The notes under the pieces were generated by a model. It did no database searches and was not told where the DNA came from. It saw only the letters and a list, made by a program, of their open reading frames with translations. The position numbers and the translations under genes are program-made. From JALZAA01 sp035316025 (lineage in GTDB: Bacteria; Actinomycetota; Acidimicrobiia; IMCC26256; JACDBD01): a stretch of DNA of 63,374 nt. Within the stretch, counting starts at the first letter, position 1. Each line of letters opens with the position of its first letter. This document shows positions 1 through 6,919 of this stretch, one piece after another. The stretch spans positions 1 to 63,374 of the forward strand of contig DATFXL010000110.1 of assembly GCA_035316025.1 (NCBI GenBank), read 5' to 3'.

Positions 1-653
1 TCGCGGGCGCCGGCGTTGAGGGTCGTCATGACCCGCACCGCCGCCGCGACCAAGTCGGGGGTCGCCACGTCGCGCTTGACCGCCGTCGAGATGACACCCA
101 GGCCGATCGGCTTGGTCAGCACCAGCGCGTCATCCGCCCGCGCCCCGGCGTTGGTGAAGACGCGACGGGGATCGACCGTTCCGACCACGGCCAGCCCGTA
201 CTTCGGCTCGGCATCGTCGATGGAGTGCCCACCGGCCACGAGGGCGCCGACATCGCGCACGACATCGCCGCCGCCGTCGAGGACGCGGGCGAGCAGCTCG
301 AACGGGAGGCCCTCGCGTGGCCACGCGACGAGGTTCAGTGCCAGCAGCGGCGCGCCCCCCATCGCGTACACGTCGGAGAGGGCGTTCGTTGCCGCGATCC
401 GCCCCCAGTCGTAGGGGTCGTCGACGATCGGTGTGAAGAAGTCCGTCGTGACGACGACGGCGAGGTCGTCGCGCAGCCGGTAGACGGCGGCGTCGTCGGC
501 GGTGTCCAGGCCGACGAGAAGGTCAGGGTCGGCGGGGGCGTCGGTGCCGTGCACCAGCCCGAGCACGGTCCGGAGATCGTCGGGCGACAGCTTGCAGGCG
601 CATCCAGCGCCGTGCGAGAAGCGCGTCAAGCGGACGGGCTCGGTCGTTGTCAC
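1..653 (-). CDS. selD: Selenide, water dikinase (5' part, runs off window)
   Basis: Makes selenophosphate from selenide and ATP, the selenium donor for selenocysteine tRNA and for selenouridine in tRNA. About 217 N-terminal codons of a protein usually near 340 aa are present; the rest lies beyond base 1. The glycine-rich N-terminal motif GAGCACK carries the expected catalytic Cys18 and Lys21, so this SelD uses Cys rather than Sec. Downstream blocks DTADDAAVY, TTDFFTPIVDDPYDWG, ATNALSDVYAMGG and AGGHSIDDAEPKYG match the AIRS/PurM-type ATP-binding fold. The GTG start at 653 is chosen because a TACCAT hexamer ends 7 nt upstream, giving a leaderless start. Selenium use by this organism is inferred from this gene alone; no selenoprotein was recognised in the window. 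Confidence 0.93.
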   Translation of the reverse strand, partial: MTTTEPVRLTRFSHGAGCACKLSPDDLRTVLGLVHGTDAPADPDLLVGLDTADDAAVYRLRDDLAVVVTTDFFTPIVDDPYDWGRIAATNALSDVYAMGGAPLLALNLVAWPREGLPFELLARVLDGGGDVVRDVGALVAGGHSIDDAEPKYGLAVVGTVDPRRVFTNAGARADDALVLTKPIGLGVISTAVKRDVATPDLVAAAVRVMTTLNAGAR

Positions 654-660
654 CGAATCG

Positions 661-666
661 ATGGTA
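661..666 (-). promoter_or_regulatory. -10 hexamer of selD (leaderless)
   Basis: Reads TACCAT on the minus strand and ends 7 nt before the GTG start, so transcription should begin at or next to the start codon. No convincing -35 element is visible. Confidence 0.5.
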
Positions 667-691
667 CGACCTCTGTCCCTCGTCGCCGACC

Positions 692-697
692 TAGGCT
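692..697 (+). promoter_or_regulatory. -10 hexamer upstream of the proline-rich membrane protein
   Basis: TAGGCT at 692-697 predicts a transcript start near 703-704, about 29 nt before the TTG start at 732. An ATG at 703 is in the wrong frame for the conserved-looking protein, so this gene is probably leadered, using the purine-rich GAAAGG at 717-722. Confidence 0.4.
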
Positions 698-731
698 CCT
701 CCATGGACGTGGGAACGAAAGGTCGATCAAC

Positions 732-1505
732 TTGCCGACCCCCGAGGACTTGGCCCGAGAACGAAAAATCGACGAAGCCCTCTTCAGCGACGACGTGGCC
801 GTGTCGCAGCAGCCCGATCAGCGCGGGTCGCTGGATTTTCCGTTTACGCGCGACACCGAGGCCGAACACCACGACATCGCCGTCGACGACCTCGACGCCG
901 CGCTCTTCGGTACGGCGCCGGCGAACGGCAGTGTGCCGGACGCGGGGACTCCGGAGGCGACGGCGCCGCACTTCGACGGAGCCGATCCGGAGTTCCTCCT
1001 CGGCCATTCCGGTGAAGCGGACGAAGACGTAAAGGACGACGAACTCGTCGAAGGCGACGCGACGATCGTCGCCGAGCCGACGGGCGTCGGGGACGAGGCC
1101 GAAGCAGACACGGATGCAGAGCGCGGGCGACGGCGCGCGGTTGTCCTCGCCGCGTTGACCGTGCTCCTCGTCCTCATCGGGGCCACCGTCGGTGCCCTGG
1201 TGGCCGGGCGCTCGGGCGGCTCGGACTCGGGCAAGAAGAGCGTTCCCGAACGAACCGTGGCGAGCACCACGACGACGGTGCCAACTCCCACGACTTCGGC
1301 TCCGCCGGCTTCGGCTCCGCCGGCTTCGGTTCCCCTGCCCGCATCGACGGCGCCACGGGCTCCGGTGACGACATCCCGGAGAGCTGTTCCGGGACCCACC
1401 CCGGCGGAGGCACCCGCGCCCGCCGACGCTCCGCCGCCCCCGCCGCCGCCCGAACCACCGACGTCCCCGCCGGTGTCGTCGCCGCCCACCAGCGCGGGCC
1501 CATAG
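732..1505 (+). CDS. Single-pass membrane protein, acidic N-terminus and Pro/Thr/Ser-rich exterior
   Basis: Not recognised as a named family. The 257-residue protein has an acidic soluble N-terminal half (about residues 1-130, rich in Asp/Glu), then RGRRR and a hydrophobic segment at about 137-158 (AVVLAALTVLLVLIGATVGA). The C-terminal 90 residues are almost entirely Pro, Ala, Thr and Ser, including a tandem APPAS repeat at about 1307-1336. Positive charges before the membrane segment suggest the N-terminus is cytoplasmic and the proline-rich tail lies outside the membrane, perhaps spanning the wall. TTG 732 is preferred because GAAAGG sits 9 nt upstream and coding character begins there. It is convergent with the NlpC/P60 gene. 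Confidence 0.6.
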   Translation: MPTPEDLARERKIDEALFSDDVAVSQQPDQRGSLDFPFTRDTEAEHHDIAVDDLDAALFGTAPANGSVPDAGTPEATAPHFDGADPEFLLGHSGEADEDVKDDELVEGDATIVAEPTGVGDEAEADTDAERGRRRAVVLAALTVLLVLIGATVGALVAGRSGGSDSGKKSVPERTVASTTTTVPTPTTSAPPASAPPASVPLPASTAPRAPVTTSRRAVPGPTPAEAPAPADAPPPPPPPEPPTSPPVSSPPTSAGP

Positions 1506-1529
1506 GGCGTCCCGGCCGGCCGCCTTGAG

Positions 1530-2513
1530 CTAGTGCGGGCGGACGGCGTCGACCACGCTGCCCGTCCCGGCGACGAACTTCACCGCGTCGGGGTTGTTGC
1601 GGTAGCTGGTGGCGTGCACGTACCCGCCCCCGACCCAGATCCCCACGTGCGCGCTCCAGCTGCTCGTCGTGATGAGGTCACCCGGCTGGAGCTGGCCGAG
1701 GTCGACGTGTGGGAACGCGGCGCCCTGCGCACCTGACGTGGTCGGGATGTCGAGCCCGCCCGCTCGCCACGAAGCCGTGGTCAGCCCCGAGCAGTCGTAG
1801 CAGGTCGGTCCGAAGCGCTCGGCCGTGTTGCAGTACGGCTTGCCCACCTGGGCCTGCGCGAACGCTGCCGCCGCGCCCGCGCCCCCGCTTCCGATGACCG
1901 GAACCATGCTCCTCGCCGGCGCAGCGGCCGTCGCGCGGGCCGCGGTCTGCCGCCGCATCTCGGCTTCGACCTCGCCCTTCACTTGGTCGAGCAGCTTCTG
2001 CTGATCTGCGGCCGCCGATTCTGCGTCCGCCTTCGCCGCGGCCACGGAGTCGCGCTGCGCCGCCGCCGCGGCGCGGGCCTTGTCGAGCTCGGTCCGCTGA
2101 GCCGCGAGCTGCTGGACGAGGTTGTCGTCGTTGCCTGCGGCCACGTCGCCGTACTTCGAGCGGGCCGAGAGATCGCTCGCCTGGTGCGCGTTCAAGGCGT
2201 CGAACGGCCCCACCGTGCCCGCGGCCTTGTAGAAGGCGGCCGCCCGTCCGTTGATCATGGACTTGATGCGGGCGATCTCGTCCTGGACCGTCTTGATGTG
2301 CGTGTCCGTGTCCGCCAGCCTCGCCTCCGCCGCCTGGAGCTGCGGGACGAGCGCGGCGACCTGGTCGTTGGCGGCGTTGAGGTCGCGCTCGATCTGGGCG
2401 GCCTTCGCCTCGATGTCCTGGGTGGGTTGCCCCGTCGCGTAGCCGGGGAAGAGGAGGGTGAGCCCGAGTCCGAGGACGAACACCGAGATGATCCGGATAT
2501 GCCGGGTCTTCAT
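1530..2513 (-). CDS. Secreted NlpC/P60 peptidoglycan endopeptidase (RipA-like)
   Basis: Cleaves peptide stems of peptidoglycan outside the membrane, a role tied to cell separation and wall remodelling. Residues 1-28 form a signal peptide. About 30-190 is an Ala/Gln/Asp-rich coiled coil like the N-terminal regulatory helix of RipA proteins, followed by an Ala-rich linker. The NlpC/P60 domain occupies about 210-327 with catalytic Cys241 in DCSGL, His289 in SAHVGI and third polar residue His300 in YVHATS. Cys228 and Cys238 could form a disulfide. The ATG start is supported by AAGGAG just upstream. A -10 at 2634-2639 implies a leader of about 114 nt, unusual here because many neighbours are leaderless. 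Confidence 0.92.
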   Translation of the reverse strand: MKTRHIRIISVFVLGLGLTLLFPGYATGQPTQDIEAKAAQIERDLNAANDQVAALVPQLQAAEARLADTDTHIKTVQDEIARIKSMINGRAAAFYKAAGTVGPFDALNAHQASDLSARSKYGDVAAGNDDNLVQQLAAQRTELDKARAAAAAQRDSVAAAKADAESAAADQQKLLDQVKGEVEAEMRRQTAARATAAAPARSMVPVIGSGGAGAAAAFAQAQVGKPYCNTAERFGPTCYDCSGLTTASWRAGGLDIPTTSGAQGAAFPHVDLGQLQPGDLITTSSWSAHVGIWVGGGYVHATSYRNNPDAVKFVAGTGSVVDAVRPH

Positions 2514-2633
2514 CAGGTGGGATCTCCTTGGCTGTCTCCGCCGTCAGCCGGAACCGCATTGCTCCCGGGACCGGACCCGGAAACAACAAACCCCTTACGC
2601 CTTCTGATTGCTCAGTGCGTGCGGGGTCGGCGC

Positions 2634-2639
2634 ACCCTA
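2634..2639 (-). promoter_or_regulatory. -10 hexamer of the NlpC/P60 gene
   Basis: TAGGGT on the minus strand, about 120 nt upstream of the ATG at 2513. It leaves a GC-rich leader containing the palindrome-like block GGGTCCGGTCCCGGG. No match to the c-di-AMP riboswitch core was found. Confidence 0.35.
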
Positions 2640-2727
2640 GACCGATGCCGAAACTCCACGCCACCCCGCGCGAACGTGCTGGTCACCGGAGCGGATCTGA
2701 GGCGTCGGCCGGATCGCGCGGACGTGG

Positions 2728-3207
2728 TTAGGCGGTCCAACCAGGCGTCGGCGACGGGTCGCCGGGGCCGGTGACCTCCGGAACCGTCCACGCCATCGCC
2801 TTGCCGATCTCCCGCGCGACCCGTTGCCACTCGCGCGGATCCCATCCCTCGGCGGCGGCGACGAGTGTCGTGTCCTGGCGCAGATGCACGAACGCCGGCA
2901 GCCGCTCGAGGCCGAGGCTATGGACGAGCGCGGCGTCAGGGTCTACGAACACGAGAGCCTCGTCGGCAGCGTCGGCCAGCACTCGGCGCGCGACCTCGGG
3001 CGGCCCCGCGACGCAATAGGCGGTCCGGCAGTCGGCGTCGCGGAACGTCCGGAAGATGCGTCGTGCGATCGGCACCCACACCGACGCCTGCGGTCGCGGC
3101 GGCAGGATCACGAGCGTCAGGTGGAACATCGTCGACCAGTCATCGAGCGTCCGGGTGACGCCCTTCAGGCTCGTGAGCTTCAGCGACGCGTCGGGGTTCT
3201 TGGCCAC
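2728..3207 (-). CDS. Thioredoxin-fold-like protein of unknown function
   Basis: A 159-residue soluble protein with no signal peptide. The order of elements resembles a thioredoxin fold: a strand at LTLVILPP, a helix, a strand DEALVFVDPD, then GLERLPAFVHLR, where Pro104 sits where the cis-proline of thioredoxins is found. A CxxC motif is missing; the only cysteines are Cys60 and Cys65 (CRTAYC), which could be a noncanonical redox pair. The GTG start at 3207 is preceded by TACGTT ending 7 nt upstream (leaderless). It is divergent from the PPOX oxidase, only 37 nt away, so the two may respond to the same signal. Function is not assigned. Confidence 0.6.
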   Translation of the reverse strand: MAKNPDASLKLTSLKGVTRTLDDWSTMFHLTLVILPPRPQASVWVPIARRIFRTFRDADCRTAYCVAGPPEVARRVLADAADEALVFVDPDAALVHSLGLERLPAFVHLRQDTTLVAAAEGWDPREWQRVAREIGKAMAWTVPEVTGPGDPSPTPGWTA

Positions 3208-3214
3208 GAATCGA

Positions 3215-3237
3215 GAACGTAGCCCAGGGAATAGTGT
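3215..3237. promoter_or_regulatory. Back-to-back leaderless promoters, 3207(-) and 3245(+)
   Basis: Minus-strand TACGTT (3220-3215) ends 7 nt before the GTG at 3207. Plus-strand TAGTGT (3232-3237) ends 7 nt before the GTG at 3245. The two -10 elements lie only 11 bp apart, so their polymerases would occupy overlapping DNA. Confidence 0.5.
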
Positions 3238-3244
3238 CCCTCCC

Positions 3245-3706
3245 GTGCCCGGCCGACGTGATGCGATCAAGATGAGCGACGACGAGATGCGCGCCTTCCT
3301 CGAGGCGGGCCGCGATCTCCAGGTCGCCTCCATCAACGCCGACGGAACGCCGCACCTGGTGACCATGTGGTACGTGGTCCGGGACGGCGAGATCGCGTTC
3401 TGGACGTACGGGAAGTCGCAGAAGGTCGTCAACCTCCGACGCGACCCACGCCTGTCGGTGCTCGTCGCCTCTGGCGACACGTACGAGCGGCTCAAAGGCG
3501 TCTCGATCATCGGCCGGGCGGACCTCGTCGACGACCCCGCCGCCGTTCTCGACTACGGCGAAGCCGTCTACGAGCGCTACTGGGGCCCGCTCAACGACAG
3601 CGTGCTCGAAGGCGTCCGGGCGATGAGTGCGAAGCGGGTCGTCATCGTCGTGAAGCCGGAGAAGATCCTGAGTTGGGACCACAGCAAGTTGGGGGGTGCC
3701 TACTGA
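3245..3706 (+). CDS. PPOX-class, probably F420-dependent, flavin/deazaflavin oxidoreductase
   Basis: A 153-residue split-barrel protein of the pyridoxamine 5'-phosphate oxidase-like family. Features seen are IKMSDDEMRAFL at the N-terminus, DGTPHLVTMWYVV, the cofactor-phosphate segment TYGKSQKVVNLRRDPR and LSVLVASGDTYE. Family members in actinobacteria commonly use F420 to reduce small organic substrates; the substrate is unknown. The GTG at 3245 is preferred over ATG 3272 because a -10 hexamer lies 7 nt upstream and family members usually begin a few residues before IKM. Its stop overlaps the next ATG by one base, so it is translationally coupled to the dienelactone hydrolase. Confidence 0.85.
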   Translation: MPGRRDAIKMSDDEMRAFLEAGRDLQVASINADGTPHLVTMWYVVRDGEIAFWTYGKSQKVVNLRRDPRLSVLVASGDTYERLKGVSIIGRADLVDDPAAVLDYGEAVYERYWGPLNDSVLEGVRAMSAKRVVIVVKPEKILSWDHSKLGGAY

Positions 3707-4395
3707 TGGGCGAGATGGTCACGTTCCCGAGCAATGGTGGTGAGGCGCAGGGGTACCTGGCAGTGCCGGAGCGCGGGCAGGGCCCCGGTGTGGTCGTGAT
3801 CGAGGAGTGGTGGGGCCTCAACCAACAGATCAAGGAGGTGTGCGACCGGTTCGCCGAGGAGGGGTTCGTCGCGCTCGCGCCCGACGTCTACGGGAGAGAG
3901 GTGCCGATCGGCGAGCCCGACGAAGCCGCCCAGATGATGATGGCGCTCAACATCGAGCACGCCGCCAAGGACCTCGTCGGCGCCGTCGATTTCCTGGAGC
4001 AGCAGGACGCGGTCACCGGGAGCGGTATCGGCGTCACGGGCTTCTGCGCCGGCGGCGGTCTCGCGCTCTGGTTGGCCACACTCCGCCCGGACGCGGTGAA
4101 GGCGGTAGTGCCCTACTACGGCATCGTCCCTTGGCCAGACGTCCAGCCCGATTACTCGAAGCTGCCGCCCGCGGTCCAGGGCCACTACGCCGAGAACGAC
4201 GACTTCGCCGACCCGGAAACCGTGCGCGGTTTCGAGCAGCACCTGAAGGACCTGGGCAAGCAGCCCGACTTCTACTTCTACCCGGGAACAGACCACGCGT
4301 TCTCGAACCACCACCGCCCCGACGTGTTCCACGAGGAGCACTCCGAGACGGCCTGGCGTCGCACGATCGACTTCTTCCGAGCCCAGCTCGCTTGA
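3706..4395 (+). CDS. Dienelactone hydrolase family protein
   Basis: An alpha/beta-hydrolase of 229 aa, matching the family length. The Cys-Asp-His triad is visible: Cys114 in GFCAGGG, Asp165 or Asp166 in ENDDFAD and His197 in GTDHAFSNHHR. Glu36 in EEWWGL matches the conserved gate glutamate. The classical reaction opens dienelactone to maleylacetate in chloroaromatic breakdown, but many relatives act on other lactones or esters. Coupled to the upstream oxidase (TGATG), suggesting oxidation or reduction followed by ring hydrolysis. Followed by a strong bidirectional terminator. Confidence 0.9.
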   Translation: MGEMVTFPSNGGEAQGYLAVPERGQGPGVVVIEEWWGLNQQIKEVCDRFAEEGFVALAPDVYGREVPIGEPDEAAQMMMALNIEHAAKDLVGAVDFLEQQDAVTGSGIGVTGFCAGGGLALWLATLRPDAVKAVVPYYGIVPWPDVQPDYSKLPPAVQGHYAENDDFADPETVRGFEQHLKDLGKQPDFYFYPGTDHAFSNHHRPDVFHEEHSETAWRRTIDFFRAQLA

Positions 4396-4436
4396 TGCGT
4401 CCCCCGGGCGACGAATTGTCACCCGTGGGACGCATC
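4394..4436. terminator. Bidirectional hairpin between convergent genes
   Basis: GATGCGTCCC (4394-4403) pairs perfectly with GGGACGCATC (4427-4436). Inside, CGGGCGAC and GTCACCCG extend the stem around a GAATT loop. It overlaps the last codons of both convergent genes and can serve as terminator for either. There is no clear T tract. Confidence 0.65.
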
Positions 4437-5277
4437 ATCCGAAGCCGATCGCCTTCAGCATGCTCGGGGGCATCTCGTCGCGTCCGTCGGCGAGAAGGGC
4501 GGCGCGCTCGACGTTGATGGCGTCGCGGTCGCGCTCCAGCCAGTCGTCCCACGGTCCGGGCGGTATCGCGCTCGGATCGCCCTGTGCGTCGACGCACGCC
4601 TCCAGGTAGGCCTGGAGCTCGCGCACCTCGCTCTCGCCGCCAACCGGGCCGTGGCCGGGGACGATCGTGTCGGCGAGGTCGACGACGGCGTCGAGCATGG
4701 CCGCCCACTTCGCCGGGTCCCCCTGGAACGCGAGCGGGGTCACGCCGAAGAAGCACAGGTCACCGGCGAAGCACACGTCGGCGTCGGCGACGAGCACGAT
4801 GACGTCGCCCTCGGTGTGGCCGCTCGCGGGGAGCACCTCGACGCGGGGAGTCAGCGACGCCGCCCCGTCGATGAGATGTGTGGCCGGACGGGTTCCGAGC
4901 TCGGCGAGGTCGTCGAACTCCTCGTCGAACGCGCTCATGAACGCCTTGTACGCGTCGATCGGCATGTGCTGGTCGAGCACCGCGCTCGTCTGCGGCGACG
5001 CGTACACGCCCGCGTGCGGGAACGCCTTCGTACCGCCGACGTGATCGATGTGACCGTGCGTCAACACAATCCGCCGCATCGGCACGTCCAGCGCCTTCAC
5101 GGCGTCGGCAAAGGGTTCCCACTGTGAGCGCACCATCATGGTGTCGACGATCGTCACGCCGTCATCGTCGACGACCACGCCCGCGTTGCTGACGCCCGAC
5201 TCGCCACCGGGCTGGAGCCAGACGTACACACCGTCTGCGAGCGGGTGAAGTGTGCGAACAGGAGCGGATTGCGCCAC
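4435..5277 (-). CDS. Metallo-beta-lactamase-fold hydrolase
   Basis: A 280-residue MBL-fold enzyme with motif THGHIDH (His74, His76, Asp78, His79) and further metal ligands His154 (SGHTEGD), Asp173 (FAGDL) and His209 (PGHGPV), so a complete dinuclear zinc site is expected. It resembles quinoprotein-relay/glyoxalase II-like hydrolases of unknown substrate. No signal peptide. The GTG start at 5277 has TACGCT ending 6 nt upstream. Function beyond hydrolase is not assigned. Confidence 0.85.
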   Translation of the reverse strand: MAQSAPVRTLHPLADGVYVWLQPGGESGVSNAGVVVDDDGVTIVDTMMVRSQWEPFADAVKALDVPMRRIVLTHGHIDHVGGTKAFPHAGVYASPQTSAVLDQHMPIDAYKAFMSAFDEEFDDLAELGTRPATHLIDGAASLTPRVEVLPASGHTEGDVIVLVADADVCFAGDLCFFGVTPLAFQGDPAKWAAMLDAVVDLADTIVPGHGPVGGESEVRELQAYLEACVDAQGDPSAIPPGPWDDWLERDRDAINVERAALLADGRDEMPPSMLKAIGFG

Positions 5278-5283
5278 GCGCCG

Positions 5284-5289
5284 AGCGTA
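5284..5289 (-). promoter_or_regulatory. -10 hexamer of the MBL-fold gene (leaderless)
   Basis: TACGCT on the minus strand, ending 6 nt before the GTG at 5277. The surrounding AGCGTATAGCTACGCT is an imperfect palindrome and could also serve the divergent direction. Confidence 0.45.
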
Positions 5290-5298
5290 TAGCTACGC

Positions 5299-5357
5299 TC
5301 CGCGGCGGCGGCGGCTTCGCCGACCGCCGCCGCAAAGCCGGAGCTTGCGACGGCGAC
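5299..5357 (-). repeat. Dispersed intergenic repeat, copy A
   Basis: Read on the minus strand it begins GTCGCCGTCGCAAGCTCCGG and continues through a GC-rich part with GGTCGGCGAAGCCGCC that can fold on itself. The first 22 bases are identical to copy B at 8234-8290; copy C at 42524-42578 is diverged. It lies in the leader of the CitE-like gene just before its AGGAGGA ribosome site. Confidence 0.7.
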
Positions 5358-5371
5358 AGGAGGAAAGGTCT

Positions 5372-6325
5372 ATGTCCGAGCGCTCCCGCAACCTGCCCCG
5401 CCGTTCCTGCCTGTCCGTCCCCGGCTCCAGCGAGAAGATGATGGGCAAGGCGCCCGACCTCGGCGCCGACATGGTGTTCCTCGACCTGGAGGACGCCGTC
5501 GCGCCCCTCGAGAAGGAGCCCGCCCGCGACAAGGTCGTGAAGGCGATCAACGACCTCGACTGGGGCGACACCGTCCTCTGTGTCCGCGTCAACGCGTGGG
5601 ACACGAAGTGGACGTACCGCGACGTCATCCACGTCGTCGAGAACGCGTCCGAGCGGCTGGACGAGATCATGCTGCCGAAGGTGCAGTCGCCCGCCGACGT
5701 GCAGGCCCTCGACATGCTCCTCACCCAGATCGAGGAGACCACCGGCCGCAAGAGCCAGGTCGGCATCGAGCCCCAGATCGAGACCGCGCGCGGGCTCATC
5801 AACGTTGAGGAGATCTGCGCCGCGTCGCCCCGGCTCGAGACGATCGTGTTCGGCCCGGCCGACTTCGCGGCGTCGACCGAGATGCCCGTCCTCACCGGCG
5901 GCGTGCAGATCCCGGAGTACCCCGGTGACCACTTCCACTACGTGTTCTCGAAGATCCTGATGGCCGGCCGCGCCAATGGCCTCCAGGTGATCGACGGGCC
6001 GTACCTGAAGATCCGCGAGCTCGACGCGCTGCGCGACTACGCGATGCGGACGCGCATCCTCGGATACGACGGGAAGTGGGCGCTGCACCCGGACCAAGTG
6101 AAGGTCATCAACGAGGTGTTCACGCCCACCCAGGAGCAGTTCGACCACGCCATCGATCTGTTGGCGGCCTACGAGAAGGCCACGACCGAGGGCGACCCGG
6201 GCGAACGCAAGGGCGCGGTCATGTTCGGCGACGAGATGATCGACGAGGCCAGCCGCAAGATGGCCGAGAAGTTCCTTCGCCGAGGCGAGCGTGCCGGCAT
6301 GACCCGCAGCGCCGATTCGCACTAG
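5372..6325 (+). CDS. HpcH/HpaI aldolase / CitE-like CoA-ester lyase (malyl-CoA lyase type)
   Basis: A 317-residue TIM-barrel lyase. Metal and substrate residues are visible: Glu40-Asp41 in DLEDAV, Arg72 in VRVNAW, Glu137 in QIETARGL and Asp164 in GPADFAAS. The C-terminal extension (about 270-317) resembles L-malyl-CoA/beta-methylmalyl-CoA lyases more than the shorter CitE of citrate lyase, and no citrate lyase alpha or gamma subunit is nearby. The likely reaction is reversible cleavage of a 3-hydroxyacyl-CoA to acetyl- or propionyl-CoA and glyoxylate. The ATG start is fixed by AGGAGGA at 5359-5365. Exact substrate is uncertain. Confidence 0.85.
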   Translation: MSERSRNLPRRSCLSVPGSSEKMMGKAPDLGADMVFLDLEDAVAPLEKEPARDKVVKAINDLDWGDTVLCVRVNAWDTKWTYRDVIHVVENASERLDEIMLPKVQSPADVQALDMLLTQIEETTGRKSQVGIEPQIETARGLINVEEICAASPRLETIVFGPADFAASTEMPVLTGGVQIPEYPGDHFHYVFSKILMAGRANGLQVIDGPYLKIRELDALRDYAMRTRILGYDGKWALHPDQVKVINEVFTPTQEQFDHAIDLLAAYEKATTEGDPGERKGAVMFGDEMIDEASRKMAEKFLRRGERAGMTRSADSH

Positions 6326-6373
6326 CACCGAGATCGACTCGCACCGGGGGCGACACCGGGGCACCATGGACGC

Positions 6374-6889
6374 ATGGACCCGCTCGTCCTCGTGGGTCTC
6401 CCGCTGCTGCCGGTCGCGCTGCTGCTGTGGATGCGCCGCCGCCATCCGGACGTCCCGCGCGGCTGGCAGCTGTCGCAGAGCGAAGCGGCGATCCTGCACC
6501 GCCGGGTGCATCGCTGCGTCGACGAGACGCGTCGGGCCGTCGCCCGCCCCGGGATGGGTGTCCCGGTGGAGCAGCTCGAGTCGCTGACCGACGAGCTGTA
6601 CCACCAGGCCGTCGCCATCGACCGGGCGCTCGTCGCGGCGTCCAAGCTGCCGCAAGGGGAGCGCCACAAGGCTCTCATCGAAATCAAATACCGCATCATC
6701 GAAACTGAGCAGATGGCTGCCCGGGTGCGTGCCCTCGCCGTCGACATGGTGCAACCACGCGTCGCGGACGCCGACGAGGGGCTCGACCGATTGCGGGACC
6801 GCATCGACGCGCTCGACGAGGCGCGGCGCGAGGTCCACGAGATCGGCGGTCCTCCCACCATCCACGAACCGGAGAACGGCGACACCTAG
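6374..6889 (+). CDS. Membrane-anchored helical protein, unknown
   Basis: Not recognised. Of 171 residues, 3-19 form a membrane segment (PLVLVGLPLLPVALLLW) followed by RMRRR-type positive charges. The rest is predicted helical, charged and probably coiled-coil (about 75-155), ending in a short Pro/Glu-rich tail. It lies 48 nt after the CoA-ester lyase. Its TAG stop is the first half of a possible -10 hexamer (TAGAGT, 6887-6892) for the next gene, which follows in the same reading frame. Confidence 0.6.
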   Translation: MDPLVLVGLPLLPVALLLWMRRRHPDVPRGWQLSQSEAAILHRRVHRCVDETRRAVARPGMGVPVEQLESLTDELYHQAVAIDRALVAASKLPQGERHKALIEIKYRIIETEQMAARVRALAVDMVQPRVADADEGLDRLRDRIDALDEARREVHEIGGPPTIHEPENGDT

Positions 6890-6919
6890 AGTCGCCGTGA
6901 GCTCGGTACAGCAGGGTCA

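Noticed and set aside
225..731. A longer form of the proline-rich membrane protein starting at 225
   Set aside because: The extra 169 codons are antisense to selD and the region around 660-700 holds promoters. TTG 732 has a ribosome site and correct coding character.
2514..2640. A c-di-AMP (ydaO-type) riboswitch before the NlpC/P60 gene
   Set aside because: Actinobacterial wall hydrolase genes often carry one, but the leader is short (about 114 nt) and the conserved core blocks of that aptamer could not be found.
5162..6865. A 567-codon minus-strand frame
   Set aside because: Antisense to the CitE-like lyase and the helical membrane protein; no domain.
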